Assembly: GCF_003121985.1 (NCBI RefSeq)
Contig: NZ_QEWP01000023.1
Location: 1-64,000, forward strand
DNA length: 64,000 nt
Source: Marinilabilia rubra
GTDB lineage: Bacteria; Bacteroidota; Bacteroidia; Bacteroidales; Marinilabiliaceae
Direction of reading: 5' to 3'
The translations under genes and the position numbers were made by a program. Position 1 is the stretch's first letter; the number at the start of each line of letters is the position of its first letter. Shown in pieces: positions 36,824 to 45,384 of the stretch. The notes beneath the pieces are model-generated. The model saw only the letters and a program-made list of their open reading frames with translations. It did no database searches and was not told the origin of the DNA.

Positions 36824-37144
36824 TTGGAAAAATTAATGAGGCAGAAGGCAGAAGTTGATAAGGTACTCCCTTGTCTGGGGTTGGAGCGAAAGGAAAGTTG
36901 AAGTTGTCCATATGGAATAAAACCGTAAGCATTTCATGTTGAGCGTAGTCGAAACATCTGTTTATCAAACGAACAGATTCTTCGACAAGCTCAGAATGAC
37001 GTCAAATGTGGACTTTTCCGACAGCCTCCTTGACGGTCAAACAATATAATCTGGAGATTCTTAATATTAATGAAATACAGAATATCTAAAATCTTAGATC
37101 TAAACATCTAATAATCTATAATCTGCATTTAACAAAAAGCAGCT
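36824..37144. other. Intergenic region with second copy of the ~79-bp element
   Basis: The element at 36929-37007 matches 34039-34117 with few changes (TTTCATGTTGAGCGTAGTCG; AACAGATTCTTCGACAAGC). The stretch 37080-37130 is rich in ATCTAA/ATCTATA units, like the segments before the genes at 12574 and 14219. No coding sequence is seen. Confidence 0.65.
36929..37007. repeat. ~79-bp hairpin element, copy 2
   Basis: Near-copy of 34039-34117. The left half GAGCGTAGTCGAAACATCTGTT and the right half AACAGATTCTTCGACAAGCTC are inverted around a TATCAAACG loop. Both copies lie just after GH92 stop codons. Confidence 0.75.
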
Positions 37145-38266
37145 ATGCAAAAAACAATTCTTTACCTTTTAGTACTTTTTCTGGCGGCCTGTAGTGCACC
37201 CAAAGAAAAGGTTCCGGTTCACGCCTGGATGGGTGGGCCCGGTGAAGCTACCGATCAGGAAATAGCTGATCATTTTGCCGACTTGAAACAAAAAGGCATT
37301 GATGCCCTGATGTACAACGGAGGTCATGATCCTGCAACTTACGACCGGGTGGGCAAACTTGCCCATGAAGCCGGATTGGAATTTCATGCCTGGATTCCTA
37401 CCATGGTTCAGGGATATTCCGAAAAGCTGGATTCATCCTGGTACGCTGTCAACGGGGAAGGAAAATCTGCTCTTACCGATCCGGCCTATGTACCTTATTA
37501 TACCTTTTTGTGCCCCAACCGCGAAGGAGTTTACAACTTTTTGGAAGATCTTTATGTGAGCGTCGCAAAGGTTAAAGACATTGACGGAGTACATCTCGAT
37601 TATATCCGCTTTCCGGATGTGATTCTGGCCCGTGGTTTGTGGGATAAATACGGTCTGGTGATGGATCGTGAGTATCCTGAGTTTGATTACTGCTATTGCG
37701 ATTCATGTGTGGCCGATTTCAAGGAAGAAACAGGCATTAATATCCGTGAAGAGGAAGATCCTTCCCAGGTTGAGGAATGGAAACAGTTCAGATATGATTT
37801 GATCACCAGTATCGTAAACAGGTTGTCGGATGCAGTTCATAAGGAAGGAAAAGAGATCTCTGCAGCGGTATTTCCAGGCCCCAATTCTGTTGCAAAGAAA
37901 ATAGTGCGTCAGGAGTGGGATAAATGGAATCTGGATGCATTTTATCCTATGAATTACAATGATTTCTACCTCGAAGACCCTGCATGGGTTGGAGAAGTGA
38001 CCAAAGAAGGGGTGGATGCCATAGGGGGCAAGGGAGAGCTTTATAGCGGTTTGTTTATTTGTCCCGATCCATCCAAAAAGAGCGATGAACCCGATCCTGA
38101 AAATCATGGCCTTACACCTGATCAGTTGGAAGAGGCCATCAAAGCTTCAATGACTAATGGGGCAGCAGGTGTTTGTTTATTTACCCCCGGAAGAATGACC
38201 GATAAACATTGGAAGGTTTTTTCTGATGCCATATATGAAGACTATTCAGAAGTGAATAATGATTAG
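37145..38266 (+). CDS. GHL10-like (beta/alpha)8 putative glycosidase, lipoprotein
   Basis: A 373-residue lipoprotein (signal to LAAC, residue 17). The rest looks like a TIM-barrel of the hypothetical-glycosidase group (GHL10/DUF-type): KGIDALMYNGGHDP, then LEFHAWIPTM, then DGVHLDYIRFPD with the characteristic HLDYIRFP strand, and DAFYPMNYNDF. A CYCDSC motif (about residue 183) could bind a metal or form a disulfide. The enzymatic activity of this group is mostly unknown; some relatives act on alpha-glycans or exopolysaccharides. It is the last gene of the + strand locus and is followed by a strong terminator. Confidence 0.78.
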   Translation: MQKTILYLLVLFLAACSAPKEKVPVHAWMGGPGEATDQEIADHFADLKQKGIDALMYNGGHDPATYDRVGKLAHEAGLEFHAWIPTMVQGYSEKLDSSWYAVNGEGKSALTDPAYVPYYTFLCPNREGVYNFLEDLYVSVAKVKDIDGVHLDYIRFPDVILARGLWDKYGLVMDREYPEFDYCYCDSCVADFKEETGINIREEEDPSQVEEWKQFRYDLITSIVNRLSDAVHKEGKEISAAVFPGPNSVAKKIVRQEWDKWNLDAFYPMNYNDFYLEDPAWVGEVTKEGVDAIGGKGELYSGLFICPDPSKKSDEPDPENHGLTPDQLEEAIKASMTNGAAGVCLFTPGRMTDKHWKVFSDAIYEDYSEVNND

Positions 38267-38295
38267 ATGATTTTTCATAGTTAGGTTAGGTTAAA

Positions 38296-38327
38296 GGCTG
38301 TCTGGTGGTTCGGACAGCCTTTTTTTA
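38296..38327 (+). terminator. Rho-independent terminator of the + strand locus
   Basis: GGCTGTC (38296-38302) pairs with GACAGCC (38313-38319), followed by eight T (38320-38327). Confidence 0.85.
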
Positions 38328-38507
38328 TATTGAACAGAGAAATTTTTGTCTGATATTTCAATCAGCTGGAAGTTTTTAAAAATAAGTCAAATTCAGACGT
38401 TGCGGAGCCATTGCGAAAGGGCAGATGAATTCAGCCCGGGGTAACACCCTGGGGTACCGGACCAAGCTGAGAAAGCGCCTGAAATTAGTAAATGAATTTA
38501 GTAATTG

Positions 38508-38642
38508 TCACACTAGCCCAATACCAATAATCAGTGAGGCCATGAATATTAAGACTGACTTTTGCAGGAAAATAAATCCTATGCCAAGGCCAACCATGGT
38601 TGTGCCACCAATGACCCACGAGCTTTTGTTTTTACGTTTCAT
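38508..38642 (-). CDS. Small membrane protein of 44 residues
   Basis: Short open frame on the minus strand: ATG at 38642, TGA at 38508. It begins MKRKNKSSWVIGGTTMVGLG and continues with a second hydrophobic run (SVLIFMASLIIGIGLV), so one or two membrane segments with a basic N-terminus are predicted. It starts only 11 bases after the acyltransferase stop and should be co-transcribed with it. The family is unknown. Confidence 0.6.
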   Translation of the reverse strand: MKRKNKSSWVIGGTTMVGLGIGFIFLQKSVLIFMASLIIGIGLV

Positions 38643-38653
38643 GATATTTGTTT

Positions 38654-40366
38654 TTAATTGTGTTGAGAAAGCGTTTTAGCAATAACCGGGCGTGTTTTTC
38701 GTATTCTTTCCATGTTCAGGTCCAGGCCTAACGGGCCCAGAGTGTTCTGAAAGTATTGATAGATCCCTTTTACGGCTTCAAAGGGTGCCTCAACCGATTG
38801 TTGAGCTGTGGAGCCGGCATTGTTTGCTATTGATTGGTCAACACCGTTTTCTAGCAACAATTCTACAATATCGGCACGACAAAAGAAGGCTGCAGTGTGA
38901 AGTGCGGTCGATCCGTCATTGTTAGTAAAATTAATATCAGCGCCTGCATTGATTAATAAGTTTGCAATTTCAGTCCGTCCAAACAAAGCAGCTGTAATAA
39001 GTGGACTTGAACCTCCGGATGCTTCTGCGATGTTAAGGTCGGAACCCGACTTGATGTACTCAATTACAGTGTTCGTATCATCTTTAATGACGGCGGCGTG
39101 CAAGCTGATTTCGGACTGTTCGGCTTGTGCATTGACCGGCGAGGGTGGCATTTTATCGGCTTTTACAGTGCGATTGCTACTGAAGGCAAAGCCAAACAGT
39201 ACTGTCACTAAAATAACTGTGGAGGCCGTCTTCACATTTACCTTTTTTTGAAGGGTTGTTTTCCAGGCATAAAGTACCAGATTAGATAAAGCAAAGGTGG
39301 TAATCGCCAGTATAAAAAACTTAACCATTGCCGGAACCGGAACTTGTATTAACATCAGTGCCACAATTCCCATCACTATCATATGGATGATGTACACGTT
39401 GTAGGAATTGCGGTTCAGTTCATTTATTAACGGATTGGTTTTGTTGAAATATCTGCGGAAAGTAAAAAGCATTACGTGCAGTATACTCAACATTGACAAT
39501 AAGGCAGTGGTATGATACACCAACCGGTCTGCAACGGGTGAAATGAAATAATAATTTCTCGCGGGATCTATCAGATTGAAGAACAGATTGAGTGCAACTA
39601 CAGTATAAATGCCTATTGCAATTGTAAGTGCCACATTGGACAGGATGTAGTATTTTTTACTCCATGGGCGGTCAAACACCTTAAGTTTTGCACAAAGTGT
39701 CCCCAATAGAAATGAGAGAAAATAAATCCCCAGTCTTTCGTTTTGGAAATCGAAAAGGGCCGTGTGTGTCCAACCTGTCCAGCCATTCATGGAGATGACC
39801 ATTCCATAAGTGGTTCCCAAAACCAGTGTTAAAATAACCCCTGTCTTTAATGATATCCGAAGAGTATATTTTTTAAGCCTTGAAGCCAACAGGTAAATCA
39901 CCTGGAAGGAAAACAAAACGGGTAGAAACCACAACCAGTTTTGTGTGGGGTTGTTTGAGAAAATGGTCAAATCACTGCCGGCTCTTTCAAAGAAATGAAA
40001 GTAGGTAAACCACTCTTCCTGAGGCAACCCTCGTGAGTAAAGAAAGATGGCCTTATAGGCAGGTATCAGGGTGGATACAGCCAGGAGCCATGGTAACATA
40101 ATGCGTTTGAATTTTGATCTAAACACCTGGCCCCGGGTTTTGCGTTTTAAAGAAAAAGGCATGAAGTAGCCGGCAACAAAAAAGATGCTGAACATTATAA
40201 AGAGGTCGAGATACAGACGTATCAAACCAATAGAATTGTTCTTTACTGGATCTACTACAATCCAGCTGTTTTCAAGAACGGCCTCGTAAACCAGACCTGC
40301 GTGTAACAGGACTACCAAAAAAATCAGAAAAGTTCTGAAATTGTCCAGGAAAAGAATTCGTTTCAT
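38654..40366 (-). CDS. Acyltransferase-3 family membrane protein fused to ankyrin repeats
   Basis: A 570-residue polytopic membrane protein. The start at 40366 (MKRILFLDNFRTFLIFLVVL) is preferred over an upstream ATG at 40411, since the family begins at this helix. The first ~370 residues are the acyltransferase-3 fold with about ten helices and the early LVVLLHAG with the catalytic-type His. After a linker (about 375-420) follow ankyrin repeats at about 423-525 (HAAVIKDDTNTVIEYI; SPLITAALFGRTEIANLL; TALHTAAFFCRADIVELL). Such enzymes transfer acyl groups to glycans; ankyrins bind proteins. The fusion is unusual. A small membrane protein follows in the same operon, and an AraC-TPR regulator is divergent. 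Confidence 0.85.
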   Translation of the reverse strand: MKRILFLDNFRTFLIFLVVLLHAGLVYEAVLENSWIVVDPVKNNSIGLIRLYLDLFIMFSIFFVAGYFMPFSLKRKTRGQVFRSKFKRIMLPWLLAVSTLIPAYKAIFLYSRGLPQEEWFTYFHFFERAGSDLTIFSNNPTQNWLWFLPVLFSFQVIYLLASRLKKYTLRISLKTGVILTLVLGTTYGMVISMNGWTGWTHTALFDFQNERLGIYFLSFLLGTLCAKLKVFDRPWSKKYYILSNVALTIAIGIYTVVALNLFFNLIDPARNYYFISPVADRLVYHTTALLSMLSILHVMLFTFRRYFNKTNPLINELNRNSYNVYIIHMIVMGIVALMLIQVPVPAMVKFFILAITTFALSNLVLYAWKTTLQKKVNVKTASTVILVTVLFGFAFSSNRTVKADKMPPSPVNAQAEQSEISLHAAVIKDDTNTVIEYIKSGSDLNIAEASGGSSPLITAALFGRTEIANLLINAGADINFTNNDGSTALHTAAFFCRADIVELLLENGVDQSIANNAGSTAQQSVEAPFEAVKGIYQYFQNTLGPLGLDLNMERIRKTRPVIAKTLSQHN

Positions 40367-40687
40367 AAGATTACATTTTTTGTTGGTTATTTGCTTTGCA
40401 GAACTCGCCATAAAAATCTACCCTTTGGTGGCAGATTTGAAAAGCCAGAGTTCCATGCTCGTTTCATCGCTTTAAGTTTTATCAACGATGTAAAGGTCCG
40501 TTAAACCGTGATGCAGGTGTAATCACAAAAAAAGAAAAGGATATCAGGTTTTATGCGGGCATGTGAATTATGACGCATCCCTATTAATTATGACGCAAAC
40601 TATGTAGAAAGTGACTGTTTATTAGTTCCAAAACGATTTATTCGTACATTTGAAAAAAACCAGCTTTTCAGACAAACAAACTTTGCA
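40367..40687. promoter_or_regulatory. Divergent control region with tandem AATTATGACGCA sites
   Basis: Two perfect copies of AATTATGACGCA lie at 40566-40577 and 40586-40597, exactly 20 bp apart, so on the same face of the helix. A -7-like TACATTTG at 40645-40652 precedes the AraC gene (ATG 40688). The sites would sit at about -60 to -93, typical of AraC-type activator sites. No other feature is seen. Confidence 0.7.
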
Positions 40688-42790
40688 ATGCCCGAATATC
40701 GTAATACCGGTCAGGATTTTCTTCAAAAAATAACAGAGATTATCGAAGACAATATTTCCAATGAACAGTTTGGTGTTGCCCAACTGGCCGGAAAAACGGG
40801 TATGAGTCGGTCCAATTTACTGAGAAAGGTAAAGAAGCTTTCGGGTTTGTCGGTAAGTCAGTTTATCCGCCAGGTAAGACTAAAACAGGCCATGGAGTTG
40901 CTGAGGGAGACTTCTCTTACAACTTCCGAAACATCTTATCGCACGGGGTTTAGTAGTCTCTCGTATTTCATCAAGTGTTTTCGCGAATATTACGGATATC
41001 CTCCTGGTGAGGCTGTTAAAAGATGGTCTAAGGAAGAGGAAAAGGGCCCTCTTCCCGATGATACCGATTTTGTGGCGCCTGAAGTTAAAGATAAGAGCCG
41101 TTTTCTGACCAGAGGTGCCTCCGTTATTCTTGCCTCCATTTTGGGTGTGATGCTTTTAGGAGTTTCTATATATTATTCCCTGATTCATGAGGGCGATGAA
41201 AACCTCCCCAACGAGAAATCCATAGCGGTTTTGCCTTTTAAGAATGACAGCAACGACTCCACTAATGTTTATATCATTAACGGACTGATGGATGCCATCC
41301 TGAATAATCTTCAGAAAGTGGAAGACCTGAGAGTTATTAGCCGTACCTCAACGGAGAAATATCGTCATCAGAATAAATCAATAACTGAAATTGCTGAAGA
41401 ACTGGATGTGCAGTACTGTGTGGAGGGAAGCGGACAAAAATCTGGCAACCAATTGCTACTGAACATTCAGCTGATTGATGCCCGCAGCGATAAACATTTG
41501 CTAAGCCGTCAATATAAGCGCGATGCCAATCATATTTTCGAACTTCAAAATGATGTGGCCAAAAGTATTGCCGATGAGATTGAAGTCATCGTAACTCCTG
41601 CCGAGGCCGCAAGGATGGAAAAGCGGCCGACGGATGACCTGGTGGCGTATGACTGGTTTTTGAAAGGGCGGCATTTATTGGAAACGGGGGATCGGAATAA
41701 CATACAACAATCGGTTGAATGCTTTAGAAAGGCCATTGCCGTTGATGTGGAATTTGCCCGGGCCTACGCTGCAACCGGTATTGCTTTCTATTTTCTTGAT
41801 CAGAATCAGGCCGAAAAACAATTTTCTGATTCCATCAGTTTCTACTCAGACAGGGCCATGTTTTTTGATCCCCACCTGCCACAAAGTCTTATCTCTAAAG
41901 GGTTGTATTACATGGAGACCGGGGAGTATGTTTTGGCAGAGCCTTATTTTGAAAAAGCCCTTGAATACAGTCCCAATAATGATCTGGCCATTATGTTTCT
42001 CATTAATTTGTATGTGAACTATTTGCCAAATACCCAAAAATATCTTGAATACGCCCTGCGCGGTTTGGAGTTGGATTTATCAGATTATGATTCCACCGTC
42101 GCAAGTTTTAATTATCTGCACATCAGTAATGCCTTTATTCAAAACGGTTTTGTGGGGGAGGCGGTGAAGTTTATCAATAAATCACTGGATTACAAACCGG
42201 ATAATCTTTATTCAGAATATACTCGGGCCTATATTTTGTATGCGCAAAACCGGAATTTGAATCAGACGCGTGACCTCCTTCAGGAAACGTTACAAAAGGA
42301 TACCAACCGGGTAGATGTCCTTCAGGAGGTTGCAAAAATCTATTATTATCAGAAGGATTTTGAAACTGCCTACCACTATTACAAAAAATACAATGCCTTG
42401 AAGACTGCCTTGAAAATGGATATTTATCCGGCAGAAAATGGTCGCATAGGTTATGTGTATGCGGAAATGGGACAGGAAGAAAAGGCACAGGAATATCTGG
42501 ATGCTTTCAGAAAATATGCTGAGAAAGATCAATCGGTTTACAAACATGCCAATCTGGCTTTGTATTATTCTTATCAAAATAATGTGGAGGAAGCCTTGAG
42601 GCATTTCCGGTTATTTGCCAAAGAGGATCATTTTCATCTTTGGACCATCCTCTTTTTTGATAAAGACCCACTGGCTGAAAACTTGAAAAAAACACATGAG
42701 TTTAAGAAGTTTTTCAGACAGGTTGAAAAGACCTTCTACGAACAACATGAGAAAATGAAAATGGAATTGATGGAGGAAGGGGTGTTGTGA
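40688..42790 (+). CDS. AraC-type regulator with TM helix, TolB-like domain and TPR repeats
   Basis: A 700-residue membrane-bound regulator. Residues about 12-112 are an N-terminal AraC double helix-turn-helix (FGVAQLAGKTGMSRSNLLRK; SETSYRTGFSSLSYFIKCFREYYG). A TM helix is at about 142-162 (ASVILASILGVMLLGVSIYY). Residues about 177-300 resemble the TolB-N/FlgO-like domain found in adenylate-cyclase-linked proteins (SIAVLPFKNDS; RVISRTSTEKYR). About 320-660 are TPR-like repeats. Usually AraC DNA-binding domains are C-terminal, so the order is reversed: DNA binding inside, sensing in the periplasm. Tandem operator-like repeats lie just upstream, and the acyltransferase-ankyrin gene is divergent. 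Confidence 0.85.
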   Translation: MPEYRNTGQDFLQKITEIIEDNISNEQFGVAQLAGKTGMSRSNLLRKVKKLSGLSVSQFIRQVRLKQAMELLRETSLTTSETSYRTGFSSLSYFIKCFREYYGYPPGEAVKRWSKEEEKGPLPDDTDFVAPEVKDKSRFLTRGASVILASILGVMLLGVSIYYSLIHEGDENLPNEKSIAVLPFKNDSNDSTNVYIINGLMDAILNNLQKVEDLRVISRTSTEKYRHQNKSITEIAEELDVQYCVEGSGQKSGNQLLLNIQLIDARSDKHLLSRQYKRDANHIFELQNDVAKSIADEIEVIVTPAEAARMEKRPTDDLVAYDWFLKGRHLLETGDRNNIQQSVECFRKAIAVDVEFARAYAATGIAFYFLDQNQAEKQFSDSISFYSDRAMFFDPHLPQSLISKGLYYMETGEYVLAEPYFEKALEYSPNNDLAIMFLINLYVNYLPNTQKYLEYALRGLELDLSDYDSTVASFNYLHISNAFIQNGFVGEAVKFINKSLDYKPDNLYSEYTRAYILYAQNRNLNQTRDLLQETLQKDTNRVDVLQEVAKIYYYQKDFETAYHYYKKYNALKTALKMDIYPAENGRIGYVYAEMGQEEKAQEYLDAFRKYAEKDQSVYKHANLALYYSYQNNVEEALRHFRLFAKEDHFHLWTILFFDKDPLAENLKKTHEFKKFFRQVEKTFYEQHEKMKMELMEEGVL

Positions 42791-43154
42791 ATATGGTGAA
42801 AGGGGTGAAGGGTGAAAAGGTGAAGGGGTGTGGAGGTTTAACATACTCTATAGTTTATCAGTTGAGCTGCAAGGAGCGAGGAGCATGGGGCAAAGAGAAA
42901 AGGTGGGATGGATGAAGGGTCAGAGGACTGATCTCAATTGGGCCTTCAGCCCGCCCAAAACCATTCCTCAAATTTACCCTAAAGCGTTGCCATTGGATTT
43001 AATTCATCCTTCAGCCCGGTTATCCGTATAAATGGCCATTAAAAATAGCAAGAATGGATAAGCTCGGCATGGTTATTAAATTATATCTTTGATTAGAAGA
43101 CAAATTGATGATTAAAATGGAGATTTCTATCTCTCCATCCAACAGATTGAAGGC
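42791..43154. repeat. Octamer repeats and palindromes after the AraC-TPR gene
   Basis: An octamer array, TGGTGAAA GGGGTGAA GGGTGAAA AGGTGAAG, runs at 42794-42833 directly after the stop. GC-rich inverted segments around the GGGCCTTCAGCCCG motif lie at 42950-43020. A TATCTTTG -7-like box at 43084-43091, without a good -33, precedes the AraC-GyrI gene. Confidence 0.6.
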
Positions 43155-44012
43155 ATGAAGGAGCTTACCAAAAATGAATATCACAAATCGGTCAATCGGG
43201 TTGTTGACTATATAAACCAACATTTGGATGAGCCCGTTGATTTAAAAACATTAGCCGGGATTGCTAATATTTCCGAATTCCATTTTCATCGAATTTTCAA
43301 AGCATTCGTTGGAGAGTCCATCGGTTCATATATTTCGCGTTTGAAGCTCGAATATGCGGCTGGTAAGCTTCAGTTAAGCGGTAATACGCTTTCAGAAATT
43401 GCCGAAAAGACAGGATATAGAAGTGAATTTTCATTGTCAAAAGCTTTCAGAAAGCATTTCGGAATCAATCCATCCGCTTTCAGAAATACGGAGACTTACT
43501 TTTCGTCTCATTTTCAACAACCCAATTATGATATTCCGGAATTAAATCCTGAATACATGGAGTTACAGGATAGGGACCTTTTATATATTCGTATCATATC
43601 TAAATATGGTTCATCTTCTGATTATGATAAGGCCTGGAGTAAATTGCTAAAATATGCGTCATTAAAAAACTTGCTTAAAGCAGATAGCGAATTTATCGGC
43701 TTAAGCTTCGATGATCCTAATATTACAGCTTCTGAAAAGTGCCGGTTTTATGCTTGTATTTCTGTTGACACCCCAGTAGACCCTGAGGGAGAGTTCGGTT
43801 TGCAAAGGATTGATGGTGGAAAATACGCTGTATTCACACTTAAAGGACCGTACTCTGGTTTGAATGCTTTATATCAGGCTGTTTATTTCCATTGGTTGCC
43901 CCGGACAAATGCTGAATTACGGCATGGTATGCCCTTTGAAAAGTATTTAAACAATCCTGATGAAGTAGAACCTTCTGATTTAATTACTGAGGTTTATTTA
44001 CCCGTTCAGTGA
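43155..44012 (+). CDS. AraC-family regulator with C-terminal GyrI-like effector domain
   Basis: A 285-residue cytoplasmic regulator. The N-terminal ~110 residues form the AraC HTH pair (DLKTLAGIANISEFHFHRIFKA; SEIAEKTGYRSEFSLSKAFRKHFG). Residues about 125-285 are a GyrI-like small-molecule-binding domain (YIRIISKYGSS; GKYAVFTLKGPYSGL; FEKYLNNPDE), as in Rob/SoxS-type multidrug-responsive regulators. It probably senses hydrophobic or aromatic compounds. It precedes the GNAT-YoaP gene by 70 bases on the same strand and may control it. Confidence 0.92.
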   Translation: MKELTKNEYHKSVNRVVDYINQHLDEPVDLKTLAGIANISEFHFHRIFKAFVGESIGSYISRLKLEYAAGKLQLSGNTLSEIAEKTGYRSEFSLSKAFRKHFGINPSAFRNTETYFSSHFQQPNYDIPELNPEYMELQDRDLLYIRIISKYGSSSDYDKAWSKLLKYASLKNLLKADSEFIGLSFDDPNITASEKCRFYACISVDTPVDPEGEFGLQRIDGGKYAVFTLKGPYSGLNALYQAVYFHWLPRTNAELRHGMPFEKYLNNPDEVEPSDLITEVYLPVQ

Positions 44013-44082
44013 CAAAGGCAACTGTTGATAATTGGGTCTTTATGAAAATATTATATGAATCCTAACCTATAATACAAGAATT

Positions 44083-44862
44083 ATGGAAGAAATACTGAGT
44101 CTGTCTCCCGAAAATATTGATAAGGAGCATATATGTTGTGCTTTTTCTGATAAAAAGTGCAAAGAAAGCTACGAGCTGAAAAAAGACTGGCTGAAGAAGG
44201 AATTTGAAAACGGGTATGTTTTTCGGAGAATTGATGCCCGGGCAAAAGTTTTTATTGAATATGGACCGGCCGAAAAAGGGTGGGTTCCGGTGGATGCTCC
44301 CGGATATTTGTTGATCAACTGTTTTTGGGTTTCCGGCAAATATAAAGGGAACGGATATGGTAAAGAGTTGTTGCGTTTGGCTGTTGAAGATGCTAAAAAA
44401 CAGGGTAAAGTGGGTTTGGTGACAGTTACGGGCACCAAAAAATTTCATTTTATGAGTGATCCTAAATGGTTACTCAGGCAGGGATTTGAAGAAACACAAA
44501 AACTGTCATCAGGCTTTAGTCTGCTAACCCTTAAGTTGGAGCCCGAAGCTGATGATCCGAAGTTTAATGAATCAGCCTTGAGTGGTGTCCCGGAGAGTAA
44601 AGACGGATTGGTGGTTTATTATTCAAACCGATGTCCTTTTTCGGAGTACCATGTAAAAAATTCTCTGAAAGAAGCCGTTGACAAAAGAAACCTGCCTTTA
44701 AGAATTGTTAAGTTGGAATCGATGGAGCAAGCCCGGTCTTGTCCGTCACCTGCAACCATTTTCAGTCTGTTTTACAACGGAAAATTTATTACCACTGATA
44801 TCAGTGCTTGTATGGACTCCCGTTTTGATAAAGTTATGAGTAAAGCAATTAAACTGGCTTAG
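44083..44862 (+). CDS. GNAT acetyltransferase with C-terminal YoaP-type domain
   Basis: A 259-residue cytoplasmic protein. Residues about 30-145 are the GNAT fold (LINCFWVSGKYKGNGYGKELL, with the acetyl-CoA loop GKYKGNGYGK). About 170-255 match the YoaP domain (VVYYSNRCPFSEYHVKNSLKEA; FYNGKFITTDI), a thioredoxin-like region with a CPFSEYH sequence. Homologues are found beside AraC-GyrI regulators in many genomes. The acetyl acceptor is unknown. An octamer array follows directly after the stop. Confidence 0.88.
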   Translation: MEEILSLSPENIDKEHICCAFSDKKCKESYELKKDWLKKEFENGYVFRRIDARAKVFIEYGPAEKGWVPVDAPGYLLINCFWVSGKYKGNGYGKELLRLAVEDAKKQGKVGLVTVTGTKKFHFMSDPKWLLRQGFEETQKLSSGFSLLTLKLEPEADDPKFNESALSGVPESKDGLVVYYSNRCPFSEYHVKNSLKEAVDKRNLPLRIVKLESMEQARSCPSPATIFSLFYNGKFITTDISACMDSRFDKVMSKAIKLA

Positions 44863-45384
44863 AGGATAGAGGATAGAGCATGTGGAAAGGTGGGATGGTG
44901 GAAGGGTAGAAAGGTAATATAGTGTCGGTTTCATTTACTCAATAGTAATGCCCCGGGATTAGGCAGCGAGATTGAATGAGAGCCCTGAAAGGGCAGTTGA
45001 AATCCCTCAATAAATACGGTAGAATTCTTTCCCGCATCTGTGGGAATAAAAATCCTGCGGTTGAAAACCTTAACGCATCCATGTGAGGGGATTTCCGGCC
45101 GTAAAAAAAGCCCTCGCACCGGTGCGAGGACCAAATCTGCGATAAAAAAATCCCGCGAATCTGGGGGGAGTATCAAATCTGCCGTCAAAAAGTATTGCAC
45201 ATCCGCGGGAACACCAAATTTACGGTAGAAATCACATTCCCCTCCGTGCGAGCACATTTTTGATCATAGAAATTGTCTTAAAATGTGTGCGGGGCAGAAA
45301 AAAAACCGTCCGAAAACACAACCCGGGGCCGTAATGCACCTTTTGAGTCGCCGGGAAACTGAACTCATCCCGGTTATTGTTTTT
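44863..45384. repeat. Octamer array followed by a ~41-bp degenerate tandem repeat array
   Basis: Octamers (TGGAAAGG TGGGATGG TGGAAGGG TAGAAAGG) lie at 44882-44914. From about 45015 to 45255 six units of about 40-42 bp repeat with drift; the common core is close to AAATCTGCGGTAAAAA, followed by a part resembling CCCGCATCTGCGGG. No gene is seen on either strand; short open frames there merely follow the repeat period. Confidence 0.65.
45015..45255. repeat. Six-unit ~41-bp degenerate tandem repeat
   Basis: Unit starts are approximately 45015, 45050, 45090, 45130, 45170 and 45215. Each has a (C)GG/CG-T-A(A)n segment and a short inverted segment, such as CTCGCACCGGTGCGAG at about 45111. The units are too divergent and too hairpin-rich for CRISPR. 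Confidence 0.6.

Noticed and set aside
38430-38480. TPP-riboswitch-like segment (CTGAGAAA ... CCTGAA)
   Set aside because: The order and spacing of the THI-box elements do not fit, no thiamine gene follows, and the segment resembles the GC-rich palindromes seen elsewhere.
38425-38679. Plus-strand 84-codon frame
   Set aside because: It overlaps the end of the acyltransferase gene and the 44-residue membrane protein in antisense, starts within a palindrome and has no protein-like features.
45015-45255. Possible CRISPR array
   Set aside because: The repeat units differ too much from each other, the intervening parts are related hairpins rather than unique spacers, and no cas gene is present.
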